Shown here: positions 50,672-60,764 of the stretch, in pieces
Layout: each line of letters opens with the position of its first letter
Numbering within the stretch: the stretch's first letter is position 1
Assembly: GCA_963788205.1 (NCBI GenBank)
Contig: CAWBGG010000002.1
Location: 434,001 to 498,000, forward strand
Origin: CAVVMA01 sp963788205
GTDB taxonomy: Bacteria; Desulfobacterota; Binatia; Binatales; Binataceae
Length of the DNA: 64,000 nucleotides
Direction: 5' to 3'
Translations under genes and position numbers: made by a program
The notes under the pieces: model-generated
Told to the model about the DNA's origin: nothing
Database searches by the model: none
The model's input: the letters and a program-made list of their open reading frames with translations, nothing else

Positions 50672-51808
50672 TCACGCGGGCACGGCTTTGCGGGCAAGAT
50701 GCCCGCCGCCGACTATCATGGCGCCGGCGATCATGTCGATCAGCCGCGCGCTGGCTTTCTCGTCCATCGCGACTTCGAGCCGCAAAGCGTATAGCGAATC
50801 GCGCGGAAACGGAAATCGGTCGAGCTTGACCAGATCCTTTTCGGTAGTGAGCACCATCTCGGCGTGGCGCGCGGCGTCCGAAATCGTCTGCCAATCGGCG
50901 GCGGTGTACTGGTGATGGTCCGGATATTCGAGCACGCCGGCTAGCTCCGCGTCGTGCTCGCGGAGCATCGCATAGAAAGTATTGGCGTCGGCCAGGCCGC
51001 TGACTGCGAGCACGCGCCGCCCCACGATCGCGAGCGGGGTCTCATGCCAGCGTCCCATTTCGGCGTGCACGAGGCATCGCGGGCGAAGCGTGGCGTGAAA
51101 CAGGTTCGGCTGCTCGAGCTTCGCGCGCTGCGCCGGGGTCAGCGAATCAGCGGCCTGATCGCGCCCGATCAGGACCACGGCGTTGGCCCGGCGCGCGGCG
51201 CTGAGCGGCTCGCGCATCGGTCCCGCCGGCAGCAGCCATCCGTTGCCCAGCCCGCGCTCGGTGTTCACCAACAGAATGTCGAAATCGCGGGTGAGGCGGA
51301 TATGCTGAAAGGCGTCGTCGAGCACGATCGCGTCGACCGGCGCGCTCCGTTGGAGCAGCTTGATGCCATCGATCCGGCGGCGTGCGACCGCGATCGGGCC
51401 GCCGAACTGGCGCGCCATCATCACCGGCTCGTCACCGGCGTGCGCGGGAGTGAGCAGGATCTGATGACCGTCGGAGACCAGCGCGGCGCGGCCGCTCGCC
51501 AGCCGTCCCCGGTAGCCCCGGCTCACGATTCCAACCCGCGCGCCACGCTCGGCGAGCTTTTGAGCCAGGAAGATCGTAAAAGGCGTCTTGCCGCTTCCGC
51601 CGACGGTGAGATTGCCCACGCTGATCGTCGGCAGGCCGGGACGCTGGTGCATCAACCTCCAGAACGCGGAGCGCATCTTAAGCGCGCCCGCATATAGCGC
51701 CGCCGCCGGCACGCTCGGCAGCCACAATCCGGTTTCGTACCATCGCAGGTGCTCGCGCCAGAGTCTTTCAACGAAGGGACGCTTGCGAACCGCCGAGCGA
51801 CCGAGCAT
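50672..51808 (-). CDS. lpxK: tetraacyldisaccharide 4'-kinase LpxK
   Basis: The roughly 378-residue protein has PTISVGNLTVGGSGKTPFTI (P-loop), VGIVSRGYRG, GDEPVMMARQ, IVLDDAFQHIRL, LPAGPMREPLSAARRANAVV and VLTTEKDLVKL. It phosphorylates the lipid A disaccharide at the 4' position. The ATG at 51808 shares a base with the waaA stop; a GTG at 51811 is possible. Confidence 0.95.
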   Translation of the reverse strand: MLGRSAVRKRPFVERLWREHLRWYETGLWLPSVPAAALYAGALKMRSAFWRLMHQRPGLPTISVGNLTVGGSGKTPFTIFLAQKLAERGARVGIVSRGYRGRLASGRAALVSDGHQILLTPAHAGDEPVMMARQFGGPIAVARRRIDGIKLLQRSAPVDAIVLDDAFQHIRLTRDFDILLVNTERGLGNGWLLPAGPMREPLSAARRANAVVLIGRDQAADSLTPAQRAKLEQPNLFHATLRPRCLVHAEMGRWHETPLAIVGRRVLAVSGLADANTFYAMLREHDAELAGVLEYPDHHQYTAADWQTISDAARHAEMVLTTEKDLVKLDRFPFPRDSLYALRLEVAMDEKASARLIDMIAGAMIVGGGHLARKAVPA

Positions 51809-53076
51809 CACGAAAGGCTAGCCAGCGCCCGCAGACGCATCAAGCTGAGCGCCGTGCTGCCCGCCATCCGGTCGAGCGCGGCGCGCGCGTTTTTTCCGGC
51901 GGCGCGACGCTTTGATTCATCGGCCAGCAGGGGCGAGCAGGCCGCGGCCAGCTCGTCGGCGTCGTTGATGATCCGAGCGCCGCCGCCGGCGACCAACGCC
52001 GAGACCAACTGCTGATGCGATTGGTGGAAGGGACCGACCAGCACCGGCACCGCGACTGCCGCCGGTTCCGCAACACTCTGACCGCCGCGTCCGGGCGCGA
52101 TGCTGCCGCCGACGAACGCGACCGTCGCGTGGCGATAGAGCGCGCGCAGCTCGCCCATCGTGTCGAGAATCAGCACGCGCGGCGCCGTCGATCCGTCGAT
52201 GCGGAGCGTGGTCGCGTTGACGTACTCGAGTCCGGCGCTCCGGAGCGTGGCTTCCACCGCGGGAACGCGGTCCAGATGACGCGGCGCGATCGCGAGGGCC
52301 AAATCGGGGCAGCTTCGCAACAGAATCGAGTAAGCCTCGATCACGATTTGCTCTTCGCCCGGCGCGGTCGATCCCGCAACCAGCAGCGGTCTCCGCGCGG
52401 CGAAGGCGTCGAGCTCGGGCCGCAATGCAGCGCGGGCGGAGCAGCTTTCGAGGTCATACTTGGAATTGCCAGCTACGACGATTCGATCGCCCGGCGCGCC
52501 AAGCTGCCGGTAGCGCGCAGCGTCGTCCTTGGTCTGGGCGAGGATCAGATCAACGTCGCCCAGCGCCTGGGCGAAAAGCGGCTGCACCCATTGATAGCGA
52601 GTGAGCGATCGCGCCGAGATATGGCCGTTCAAGATCGCGACCTTGGCGCCCGAGCGATGCGCCTCGAAAAAGTAGTTGGGCCACAGCTCGGTTTCTGCGA
52701 TCAGCACGGTCGTCGGCCGAATCGAGTCGAGAAATCGCCTGACCACGCGCGGCGAATCCAGCGGCGCGAGCGCATAGCGATGCGCTGCGGGAATCCGCCG
52801 GCGCGCTGCGTCGCGCCCGGCCTCGGTCATCGTGGTGACGGCCAGGAACGAATTGGGCAACTCGCGCATCAGTCCCAGGACCACCGGCCGCGCGCCTTCG
52901 ATTTCACCGACCGAGGATGCATGCAGCCAGATTCGCGGACCGCTGGCTGCAGGCTCCGCGGGAGGCTCAACTCGGCCCAGCCGCTCGCGCCGATTATCGC
53001 CGCGATTGCCGCCCGAGAAGTAAAGCGCGATCGGCAGCGCCGGATACCATAGCGCGTTGTAGAGCTGTCTGAGCAC
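51808..53076 (-). CDS. waaA: 3-deoxy-D-manno-octulosonic acid (Kdo) transferase WaaA
   Basis: The 422-residue GT-B enzyme has IWLHASSVGEIEGARPV, VTTMTEAGRDAA, TTVLIAETELWPNYF, ILNGHISARSLTRYQ, VAGNSKYDL, LLVAGSTAPGEE and VGGSIAPGRGGQSVAEPAAV. It attaches Kdo to lipid IVA. It follows msbA by 27 bp. Confidence 0.95.
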   Translation of the reverse strand: MLRQLYNALWYPALPIALYFSGGNRGDNRRERLGRVEPPAEPAASGPRIWLHASSVGEIEGARPVVLGLMRELPNSFLAVTTMTEAGRDAARRRIPAAHRYALAPLDSPRVVRRFLDSIRPTTVLIAETELWPNYFFEAHRSGAKVAILNGHISARSLTRYQWVQPLFAQALGDVDLILAQTKDDAARYRQLGAPGDRIVVAGNSKYDLESCSARAALRPELDAFAARRPLLVAGSTAPGEEQIVIEAYSILLRSCPDLALAIAPRHLDRVPAVEATLRSAGLEYVNATTLRIDGSTAPRVLILDTMGELRALYRHATVAFVGGSIAPGRGGQSVAEPAAVAVPVLVGPFHQSHQQLVSALVAGGGARIINDADELAAACSPLLADESKRRAAGKNARAALDRMAGSTALSLMRLRALASLS

Positions 53077-53103
53077 CCGGCAGGTTCGCGCCGCCGCGCG
53101 CCG

Positions 53104-54873
53104 CTAACTGAGCAACTCCGCGTTGGCGGCGAGTTCGGCGGGCGCCATGAACTGCAAATCGTGAAGCTTGCGATACTCCTGCCCCAACGCGATCAGCTCG
53201 TCGTGGGTGCCTTCCTCCACGATTCGGCCGTGAACTATTACGGCGATACGATCGGCGCGGCGCACGGTGGACAAGCGATGGGCGATCACCAGCGTGGTGC
53301 GGTTCTCGATCAGATGCTCGAGCGCCTCCTGGACCTGGCGTTCGGCCTCCGAGTCGAGCGACGAAGTGGCTTCATCGAGAATCAGGATCGGCGCGTTCTT
53401 GAGCAGCGCGCGCGCGATCGCGATCCGCTGGCGCTCGCCGCCCGACATCCGCACGCCGAGCTCGCCGACCACCGTGTCATAGCCCTCCGGCAGCCGCGAA
53501 ATAAAGTCGTGCGCGTTGGCCAGCTTCGCCGCGGCGACGATCTGGTCGAGCCCCTTCTCGATGCTGCCGTAGGCGATATTGGCGCGGACCGTGTCGTTGA
53601 AGAGGAACGTATGCTGCGTCACCAGGCCCACGCTTGCGCGCAGCGAGGCGAGCGTGAAGCGCCGGATATCGATGGCATCAATCGTGATGCGCCCTTCGTT
53701 CACGTCGTAGAAGCGCGGGATTAGATCGGCGAGCGTCGACTTGCCGCCGCCGCTCATCCCGACCAGCGCGACGACCTCGCCCGCGCCGATCTTGAGATTG
53801 ATATCGCGCAGCACCGGCGGATTGCTGCCGTAGCGGAAGCTCACCCGCTCGAACTCCACGCTATGCCGCCCCGGCGGCAACTCGATCGCGCCGGGCGCGT
53901 CGGGAACGTCGGTGGGCTCGTCCATCATTTCGAACACGCGCTCGGCCGCGACCAGTCCCTGCTGGACCTTGTTGTTGGTACTGCTCAGGCTCTTGAACGG
54001 CCGGTATACGATCAGCATCGCCGCGATGAACGCACCGAAGGTGCCGAGGCTGCGCGTGCCGGCCGCGACCGAGGAGGCGCCGAGCCACAAGATGCCGACC
54101 GTCGCCGCGGCGCCGAGCACTTCGATCATCGGGCTGGTAAGCGCTTTAATCCGCGCAACGCGCATCCCGATTCGGAACAGCCGGCGCAACTCGGCGTTGA
54201 AGCGACGCCGCTCGTACTCTTCCATCCCGAAGGCCTTGACCACTCGATTACCCTGGAAAGTTTCCTGGAGCACGACCGTCAGGCCGCCGATCTGGGTTTG
54301 CTGGCGCTTGGTCATCTTGCGCATCTGCTTGGAGAAGCGCACCACCGGCAGCACCGCGACGGGAAACACCACGAACGCGATCAGCGCCAGTTGCCAATCG
54401 AGGTAGAACGCGCCGGCCAGCAGCGCCAGCAGCGTCGCGCCGTCGCCGATGATCGAGAAAATTCCGTCGGTGGTCGCGACCGAGATCATGCCGACATCGT
54501 TGATCACGCGCGAGAGGATCACTCCGGTGGGAGTGCGATTGAAGAACGACAGCGGCATCCGCTGCAGATGGTCGTTGAGGTCCGCCCGGATATCGAGCGT
54601 GAGCTTGCCGCCTACGTAAGCGGTCAAGTAATCGCACACGAAGTTCATCACCGCCCGCATCACGAACAGCGCCAGCACTTCGAGCGAGAGCACCTTCAGC
54701 GTCGCGAGCTTTGCGCCTTGCATCTCGTTGACGAAGCCCTTGACCAGAAACGGAATTGCGCCGTTGGTCGCACTCAATACCAGCATCGCGGCGGAAAGCA
54801 GCGCGACGTAGGGAAACAGATAGCGCCGCAGGTAGCCGAGCATGCGCCGGTAGAGCGGGGGTACGATCGTCAT
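53104..54873 (-). CDS. msbA: lipid A / LPS flippase MsbA-type ABC transporter
   Basis: The 589-residue half-transporter has six N-terminal membrane spans and an ATPase domain with VGMSGGGKSTLADLIPRFYD (Walker A), VGLVTQHTFLFNDTVRANIA (Q-loop), VRMSGGERQRIAIARAL (signature), and ILILDEATSSLDSEAE (Walker B). Position between lpxB and waaA supports MsbA. It overlaps lpxB by four bases. Confidence 0.93.
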   Translation of the reverse strand: MTIVPPLYRRMLGYLRRYLFPYVALLSAAMLVLSATNGAIPFLVKGFVNEMQGAKLATLKVLSLEVLALFVMRAVMNFVCDYLTAYVGGKLTLDIRADLNDHLQRMPLSFFNRTPTGVILSRVINDVGMISVATTDGIFSIIGDGATLLALLAGAFYLDWQLALIAFVVFPVAVLPVVRFSKQMRKMTKRQQTQIGGLTVVLQETFQGNRVVKAFGMEEYERRRFNAELRRLFRIGMRVARIKALTSPMIEVLGAAATVGILWLGASSVAAGTRSLGTFGAFIAAMLIVYRPFKSLSSTNNKVQQGLVAAERVFEMMDEPTDVPDAPGAIELPPGRHSVEFERVSFRYGSNPPVLRDINLKIGAGEVVALVGMSGGGKSTLADLIPRFYDVNEGRITIDAIDIRRFTLASLRASVGLVTQHTFLFNDTVRANIAYGSIEKGLDQIVAAAKLANAHDFISRLPEGYDTVVGELGVRMSGGERQRIAIARALLKNAPILILDEATSSLDSEAERQVQEALEHLIENRTTLVIAHRLSTVRRADRIAVIVHGRIVEEGTHDELIALGQEYRKLHDLQFMAPAELAANAELLS

Positions 54874-56105
54874 GCGGTTGCTTGCACCTTCATCATCTCG
54901 AGTGCGATAGCGGCCACCCGCGCCGCGGCGCCCGGCGCGCCAAGCTGCTCGCGCAGCGCGCGCAACTGGGCGACCGTTTCGGCGCGGATACGCCCGCTCA
55001 GCAGCGGTTCCGCCGCCCGCACCAGGTTTTGTTCGGTGACTTGCCGCTGCATCAGCTCGGGCACGATCGACCGGCCCGCCAGGATATTCGGCATCCCGAT
55101 GTAATCGACTCCGCTGACCAGCATCCGCCCCAGCGCCCAGGTGAGTCGCGCCGCCTTGTAGGCTATCACCATCGGACAGCCGAGCAAGGCGGTCTCCAGC
55201 GTCGCAGTGCCCGAGGCCACCAGCGCGGCTTCGCTGGCCGCAACGATACTATATGTGTCGCCCTCGATTATACGGATACCGTCCAGCGCCGTCCGGCCCT
55301 CGCGTTCGAGCTCGGCCGGGGTGAGCGTCGGCGCCAGCGCGATCACCGGCACGAGATTGTGATCGCCGCACAGCACCCGCGCCGCAGCGACCATCGGTCG
55401 CAGCAGATAGCGGATTTCGGCGCGGCGGCTGCCGGGCAGAATCGCGAGCAGGCGGGAGTCGGGCGTCAAGCCGTGACGGGTCAGGGTCTCGGCGCGCGGG
55501 CGCGCCGCGGTCACGCGATCGAGCAGGGGATGGCCCACGAAGGCGACCCGCTCGCCGGCGCGGGCGAACAGATGCTGCTCGAACGGGAGCACCACCGCCA
55601 GCCGGTCGGCGCGCTCGATCAGTTTGGAGATCCGGCCCCGCCGCCACGCCCAGACCTGCGGCGTGATGTAGTACAAAACCGGCACGCCGGCCCGCTTCGC
55701 CATCCCGGCCAGCACCATGTTGAACTCGGCGAAATCGATCAGGATCAGCAGGTCGGGGGCGTCCTCGCTGCACAGGATCGCGCGCAGCGCGAACAGCTTG
55801 CGGATAGTCGCGGTGATCGTCGTGGCCAGTTCGGCGATACCCATCCCATGGATGTCCTCGGTCCGAAAGAGCGCCTGCACGCCCGCCGCGCGCATCCTGG
55901 ATCCCGCAATGCCGAAGATTTCAGCCGCCGGCGCACGCGCCAGAATCTGCGCTGCAAGGTCGGACCCGTGCAGGTCGCCCGAAGCCTCGCCCGCGACAAT
56001 CATGATCCGCCGCCGCGCCACGGCCTCGGCCGCAGGCGCAGCCTGCTCGTGTCCCACCGCTCGCACAATCTTCCAATTCTGATTGAAAATCCCGCCCCGC
56101 ACCAC
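54870..56105 (-). CDS. lpxB: lipid-A-disaccharide synthase LpxB
   Basis: The protein has RIMIVAGEASGDLHGSDLAAQ, GIAGSRMRAAGVQALF, LILIDFAEFNMVLA, LYYITPQVWAWRRGRI and LPFEQHLFARAG, then ILPGSRRAEIRYLL and ALVASGTATLETALLGCPMV. It condenses UDP-diacylglucosamine with lipid X. The frame opens at GTG 56105, which adds about 30 residues before the family start; a start nearer 56005-56060 is likely. It is the first gene of the operon. Confidence 0.93.
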   Translation of the reverse strand: MVRGGIFNQNWKIVRAVGHEQAAPAAEAVARRRIMIVAGEASGDLHGSDLAAQILARAPAAEIFGIAGSRMRAAGVQALFRTEDIHGMGIAELATTITATIRKLFALRAILCSEDAPDLLILIDFAEFNMVLAGMAKRAGVPVLYYITPQVWAWRRGRISKLIERADRLAVVLPFEQHLFARAGERVAFVGHPLLDRVTAARPRAETLTRHGLTPDSRLLAILPGSRRAEIRYLLRPMVAAARVLCGDHNLVPVIALAPTLTPAELEREGRTALDGIRIIEGDTYSIVAASEAALVASGTATLETALLGCPMVIAYKAARLTWALGRMLVSGVDYIGMPNILAGRSIVPELMQRQVTEQNLVRAAEPLLSGRIRAETVAQLRALREQLGAPGAAARVAAIALEMMKVQATA

Positions 56106-56185
56106 CGGGGGGATGCGGCCGGGTACTGGCTTAATTCGCGGCTGAGTGTCTGAATTTCAGGAAGCGAGTGGCTTACTTTGCGACG

Positions 56186-56458
56186 CTAACGGCTGGGAAA
56201 CGGGTCATCATCAATAACGATATCTAGAATGATTGCTGCAAGCCCCGCAATCCCTGCGAGCAAAAAATACCACGCATGCGCTACGACGGTCCAATAATCC
56301 CATGGCCCCTCGACGAGACACCAAGGGAAGTCGAGGCTACTTCCACGAAGCACACTGATCGAGCAGAACAACCACAAGAGAGAAGCGGTCACAAACACAA
56401 GATAATCCGGTGAATGTTGCACCCTCTCCCGCCAATCCGATATGGGCCTTAGCCGCAT
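56186..56458 (-). CDS. small membrane protein, hypothetical
   Basis: The 90-residue protein has two hydrophobic spans (YLVFVTASLLWLFCSISVL; HAWYFLLAGIAGLAAIILDI) and an acidic-proline tail. AT-richer than the lpx genes. It lies 80 bp upstream of lpxB on the same strand but probably belongs to accessory DNA. No family recognised. Confidence 0.45.
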   Translation of the reverse strand: MRLRPISDWRERVQHSPDYLVFVTASLLWLFCSISVLRGSSLDFPWCLVEGPWDYWTVVAHAWYFLLAGIAGLAAIILDIVIDDDPFPSR

Positions 56459-56643
56459 GGTCTCAAATATCCACCAAGCTTTCGCGTAGTGTCAAACGCC
56501 GGATACTGTCTAAGTTAAGAAACCGCGCTCCGCAAATTAAGACACTCGCGTCGGCGGATGGCGACGAACCGCCATTAATTCGCCGGCGCCCAGCGGGCTT
56601 CATCGCGTGGTCGCTGACGTTGATACCCGTTATTGTGAGCGGC

Positions 56644-57450
56644 CTAGTTAGCGTCGTTCCCGACCGGGGCCATCATGAATATCTGATTACCCAGATGAAA
56701 GAATGCGAAGTTCGTGTATCGCCAAGCGCCAAGTGTACGGTAGGTAACGGTGCCATAAATGAACAGACGCCCATCGTGGGCCTCTATTTCGTCGAAATGT
56801 TCCTGCGTAAGGGGCTTCGAGGCGACTACCGGATTCCCATAATCAATTTGCGGCGTGATGGTCATCTCTCGCGACTTGAGGCCGCGCAGTTTCGGCAACG
56901 TGTAGTCATCCGACATAGGATAGACCGCGAAACTGATCTGGCTTTGATGCTGCAAGCGATAGGCTGGGGTCTTGCCAAAATTCTTCAGAACTATAACTGC
57001 ACGCGGTTTATCGCCAACCGCAATTCCTGCTGCGTTTTCGCATTTTACCATAATGTAAGCACGCTCAGAGGCTCTAGAGATAATAAGGGTGCTTCGCAAA
57101 ACCCACGCTTGAATGAAGCCGACTATCACGAGAGCGGCGGTGAAGTAGTCCAAGGTCGTGTCGGGCTCCGTGACAAATTTTATGGCGTGATTTGTCTGGT
57201 ATGTGGTCTTGGTCTCTTGGGGCTCGGCTGTAATCTTTGGCTGGATCGGGAGCGGCGATTCAGCGTTTTTTGCGTGAATGTCTGCGGGGCGGGTTTCGTG
57301 CAAATGGCTATATGCATCCTGAATCATGGCTGGGGTTGGACTTTGGAGCGACTCGCTCTTTTGGGCATCGGGCGATAGCGCGCCAGCATTTCTTGCGGCG
57401 CTTAGAGCCAATACCAACGCAATCGGGATCAAGAAACGCGCACGTCTCAT
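56644..57450 (-). CDS. exported membrane-anchored hypothetical protein
   Basis: The 268-residue protein has a signal-like N-terminus (ARFLIPIALVLALSAARNAG), a linker, one span (YFTAALVIVGFIQAWVLRST), then a soluble domain with SRASERAYIMVKCENAAG and AVIVLKNFGKTPAYRLQHQ, a pattern I recall from uncharacterised proteobacterial proteins (ERAxV...NFGKTPA). Function is unknown. AT-richer than core DNA. Confidence 0.55.
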   Translation of the reverse strand: MRRARFLIPIALVLALSAARNAGALSPDAQKSESLQSPTPAMIQDAYSHLHETRPADIHAKNAESPLPIQPKITAEPQETKTTYQTNHAIKFVTEPDTTLDYFTAALVIVGFIQAWVLRSTLIISRASERAYIMVKCENAAGIAVGDKPRAVIVLKNFGKTPAYRLQHQSQISFAVYPMSDDYTLPKLRGLKSREMTITPQIDYGNPVVASKPLTQEHFDEIEAHDGRLFIYGTVTYRTLGAWRYTNFAFFHLGNQIFMMAPVGNDAN

Positions 57451-57484
57451 CCGGTTTTATGTACATCAAAATCGGCCTTGGCTG

Positions 57485-57710
57485 TTAGCGTTTCGGTCGC
57501 AGTTTCCCGTTCCCGCCCAATATCACGTGGGGCTTGAACGGCATGTGTCCGGGCCTGAGCGTCGTTGGCTGCGTCGGACGCGGCAACGGCGGCACGTCTG
57601 ACGGCTCCAGAGCGGCGCTCACAAGCTCCGCGACGCTCCAAATGTGGTCGGTCACGCCCAACGCCATCGCAGGCGCGCAGCGTTTCGTGAGGGGGGCGGC
57701 TCTTTGACAT
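57485..57710 (-). pseudogene. C-terminal remnant of an IS1-like transposase
   Basis: On the minus strand RPPHETLR in one frame continues, after a shift, as CAPAMALGVTDHIWSVAELV and a proline-rich tail. The pattern PHETLR-x-APAMALGVTD-x-IWS matches the end of IS1-like/IS1595-like transposase ORFs as I know them (HKTLRxTPAMAAGVT). The rest of the transposase is absent. Confidence 0.5.
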
Positions 57711-57927
57711 TTTCCGCCGACCCTGCTAGCGGTCAGTTGAGAGGTGCCCTGAAATCAAGGCACTATTTTCGTCCGCATTTGTCGTCGCGTTTCTTCTGGT
57801 CGGACGCGTCGCTCTCGCGGCCAAGCTCTCGGCTACCTTTTCAGTCACCTCCACCAGCGTTTCGTCCTACGTACCGTGCGGAGACGACGCCTTCGATAGC
57901 CAATGTGCCAGCGGCATTTGCAATTGC
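57711..57927. other. possible 5' part of the secreted gene at 57928
   Basis: In frame with the next entry, this stretch encodes a signal-like FVVAFLLVGRVALAAKLSAT followed by FSVTSTSVSSYVPCGDDAFD, but no start codon is in that frame after the stop at about 57730. A frameshift or unusual start would be needed. Confidence 0.35.
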
Positions 57928-58257
57928 GTGGCGTTCAGCGGCACCGTCTTCGAGCGCCACTATGGAAAAGGGGAGATTGTAGTCAACGCGACGGAGGATA
58001 TTGACGATACCCTCGGTGGCTGTTTGCCGATTTTTGCTTCTGTGCAAGCCAACATCATGAACGGCACTTATATTCAAACCGGCGATGCGATTATGCTTCA
58101 GTGCGGATCCAAGGTGACTGGCGGCTTTAGCATCACCGACCAGAACAGCGGGGTTGGGGCTGTAATAAGCGGCCTCATCTCCGGAAAAGCCGGTACAAAC
58201 GCGAGCGGCAATCTCACGCTGCGGGGCTCTTACTCGGGCGACCCACCAGCGCAATAA
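57928..58257 (+). CDS. hypothetical secreted protein, probably 5'-incomplete
   Basis: The frame from GTG 57928 encodes about 109 residues (VAFSGTVFERHYGKGEIVVN; LGGCLPIFASVQANIMNGTY; GDAIMLQCGSKVTGGFSITD), a beta-rich, cysteine-containing domain. The same frame upstream encodes a signal-like sequence, so the true start is probably near 57750. No family assigned. Confidence 0.4.
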   Translation: MAFSGTVFERHYGKGEIVVNATEDIDDTLGGCLPIFASVQANIMNGTYIQTGDAIMLQCGSKVTGGFSITDQNSGVGAVISGLISGKAGTNASGNLTLRGSYSGDPPAQ

Positions 58258-58457
58258 GCGCGGCTTCTTATCCGTCGTCACAGCCTGCTGAATCCCGCAC
58301 ACAACGGGCCTCCCGAACCCTCGCTGACGACCGGTGTGCTTCGTTGGTTATATGCGCGCTTGGATATTACGCGCTCTGATTTCTGCCTCACCTTGGATTG
58401 GGCACTGCCCGAATTAGGGCAACCGAGGCGGGAAATTAGGACAATCGCATGATTTTC

Positions 58458-58491
58458 GGGAGGTGGGGCGAGAGCGCTCTCGCCCACCTCC
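58458..58491. terminator. strong hairpin, possible terminator
   Basis: GGGAGGTGGGGCGAGAGCG pairs with CTCTCGCCCACCTCC, giving about 16-bp arms with almost no loop. There is no clear T tract, so it may be a palindromic repeat instead. Confidence 0.35.
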
Positions 58492-58963
58492 TTCGGTTGG
58501 ACCACTTTGGCAGGAGGAACATGGCCAACGTTGGTAGCATGTCTCGTCGCGATGGCCCTCGGCAATCCCGCTGAAAGCCGGAAATCCACAGGCAGTTCAA
58601 GGGTGCTGTCCATAAGTCAGCGCTGTAAATCCCATGCAGCCCAGCGCGGCATTATTCGTTCCCTTCCTGCCGCGCCCGACGATCAGTCTGAACCGCCGCG
58701 TGCCGGGCCGGCAGCGGCCCGTCGAACTACGACAATCGTCCCCGAATCAGGACAGCACCTGGCATTGACCGGTCTTTCGCTTTCTCGGCCTCGCGCTACA
58801 GCGCCGGCACGAGGCGCCTGCCGGCTGCTCTCGGCGGTGCTGCAAGCCAAAAAACCGGGCTAAAATTAAGATAGTCTTCACGATCTCGCTGCGGTATAGA
58901 TGAGCGCGGCGGTGCCGTGCGGAGCTGCGGCAAAGCCGGACACTGCAACCATGGAGGTGCGCC
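58492..58963. other. degraded accessory DNA
   Basis: Contains a short frame behind a strong AGGAGG (58521, MANVGSMSRRDGPRQSR, 17 codons) and, at about 58775-58815, a block resembling 60215-60260 (TCGGCCTCGCGCTACA...GCCGGCA), upstream of the secreted protein at 60252. The GAATTAGGGCA / AAATTAGGACA / AATCAGGACA motifs at 58409-58755 look like transposon-end debris. No intact gene. Confidence 0.35.
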
Positions 58964-60018
58964 ATGCCCCTTGACGAATCGAAGCTCAACGAACTCGTTC
59001 AGAAGATGGTCGGTGACGTAGGCGCCATGATCGGGGGCGCGCTGGTAATCGTTGGCGACAAGCTCGGGCTTTACAAGGCGCTTGCCGAGCACGGCGCAAT
59101 GACCTCCACGGAACTTGCCGGCAAGACCGGAACCGCCGAGCGCTACGTGCGAGAGTGGCTGGCCGCTCAGGCCGCGGCCGGGTATATCACGCTGGAGGCA
59201 GGCACCGCGCGTTACTCGCTGACGCCCGAGCAGCGGATGGTGTTCGCGGACGAGGGCGGGCCGGCGTTTTTCCCCGGAGCTTTCGAAGTCGCAAGTTCCG
59301 CTTTCCTCGACGAGCCCAAGGTCAGCGCGGCGTTCAAAAGCGGAGCCGGAATTGGATGGCATGAGCGAAACGCCTGCCTGTTCCGCGGCACCGAGCGCTT
59401 CTTCCGTCCCGGATACGCCGCCCGTCTGGTCCAGAATGGATCCCCGCCCTCGAGGGCGTGAAGGACAAGCTGGAGCGCGGCGCGCGGGTTGCGGACGTGG
59501 GATGCGGTCACGGCGCCTCGACGATTCTGATGGCCCAGGCGTTTCCCAAATCGTCCCTCAGCGGGTTCGACTATCACGGGCCGTCGATCGAGCGTGCCCG
59601 TGAAGCGGCGCGCGAGGCGGGCGTTGGCGAACGCGTGAGCTTCCAGCAGGCGAGGGCCAAGGACTATCCGGGGCGTTACGATCTGGTCGCATTCTTTGAC
59701 TGCCTGCACGACATGGGCGATCCGGTCGGAGCTTCCGCCCACGTGCTCGAAACGCTGGATCGCGATGGGACCTGGATGATCGTCGAGCCGTTCGCAGGCG
59801 ATCGCGTCGAGGACAACCTTAATCCGGTGGGCCGGATCTTCTACGCTGCGTCGACGATGATCTGTACGCCCGCATCGCTGGCACAGGAGGTGGGCCTTGC
59901 GCTCGGCACGCAGGCGGGGGAAGCGCGGCTTCGCGAGGTCGTCACGGCGGGGGGATTCCGCCGCTTCCGGCGCGCCACCCAAACGCCATTCAACCTGATT
60001 CTGGAAGCGAGACCGTAA
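58964..60018 (+). CDS. SAM-dependent class I methyltransferase with winged-helix N-domain, frameshifted
   Basis: The N-domain reads LNELVQKMVGDVGAMIGGAL then GLYKALAEHGAMTSTELAGK and YVREWLAAQAAAGYI, a winged helix of O-methyltransferase type. A shift at about 59432-59436 (LVQ to WIPALEGVKDKLERG) restores the Rossmann domain: ARVADVGCGHGASTILMAQA, DLVAFFDCLHDMGDP and VTAGGFRRFRRATQTPFNLI. This resembles small-molecule methyltransferases. The substrate is unknown. Confidence 0.8.
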
Positions 60019-60251
60019 AAGCTGTGGGTCGATTCAGGCGACTTTGGCCGCGACCGTAATCCTGACCGTGATCTTGGATTGATGGCGTGCGCCGCCGCCT
60101 GCTCCTGGACCTCAACCCGGATCGTTTCGTTCCATTATACCGATGCCGAGCGATCCGTCGATCCCGGCGAAAGGGAACTGAGCCGACTTTGAAAGGGGCC
60201 GGCCAAAAGCTCGGCCTTTCGTTTCTCTCGGCCTCGCGCTACAACGCCGGC

Positions 60252-60596
60252 ATGAAGCTCCGCCATGCCGGCGCGCTGGTGACCGCGGGTTGGTATTTGC
60301 TGCTCGCGCCGTATCGCGGCGGCGTGCTTAACCACCCCGTCGCGTCCAAATCGCCGTCGGGCCTGTACGATTTCAGCGCGCCGCTGTCGAGCTGGACCAG
60401 GCAGGGAAGTTTCAATTCGCAGCCCGACTGCGAACGCGAAAAAGATTCGCTCTATCGCCAGCAATTGGACGAGCACCAGCGGGCCAAGTCGGGAACCTCG
60501 CCGCTCCTTGAGAAGCGGACTGCGTTCAATCAGATGACTCGCTTCTATCGTGCCCATTGCATCGCGACCGACGATCCGCGCCTCAAGGGAAAATAG
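60252..60596 (+). CDS. secreted hypothetical protein
   Basis: The 114-residue protein from ATG 60252 has a signal-like start (KLRHAGALVTAGWYLLLAPY) and a polar mature part with QPDCEREKDSLYRQQLDEHQ and YRAHCIATDDPRLKGK; the two cysteines may pair. An upstream extension (to 60087) is arginine-rich and unlikely. Its stop lies in the 30-bp direct repeat at 60588. Confidence 0.5.
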   Translation: MKLRHAGALVTAGWYLLLAPYRGGVLNHPVASKSPSGLYDFSAPLSSWTRQGSFNSQPDCEREKDSLYRQQLDEHQRAKSGTSPLLEKRTAFNQMTRFYRAHCIATDDPRLKGK

Positions 60597-60617
60597 GACA
60601 CCCGGCCCGTCAAATTC
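60588..60617. repeat. 30-bp direct repeat flanking the isochorismatase gene, copy 1
   Basis: GGAAAATAGGAC then CCCGGCCCGTCAAATT; repeated at 61538-61567 in the same orientation with two to three differences. The 0.9 kb between contains only the isochorismatase-family gene. Confidence 0.6.
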
Positions 60618-60764
60618 GGTCAAGTCTATTGACGTGAAAAGATTGCGTTGCGGCGCTGGCAGTGAAACCCGAGGCTACACGCCCCGCACAGTCCGCCTGC
60701 CAAAGTACGTCTAAACCTCTTTACCCCGGACAGAATTTTCGCGATGCACAACCGAGATCTCGGT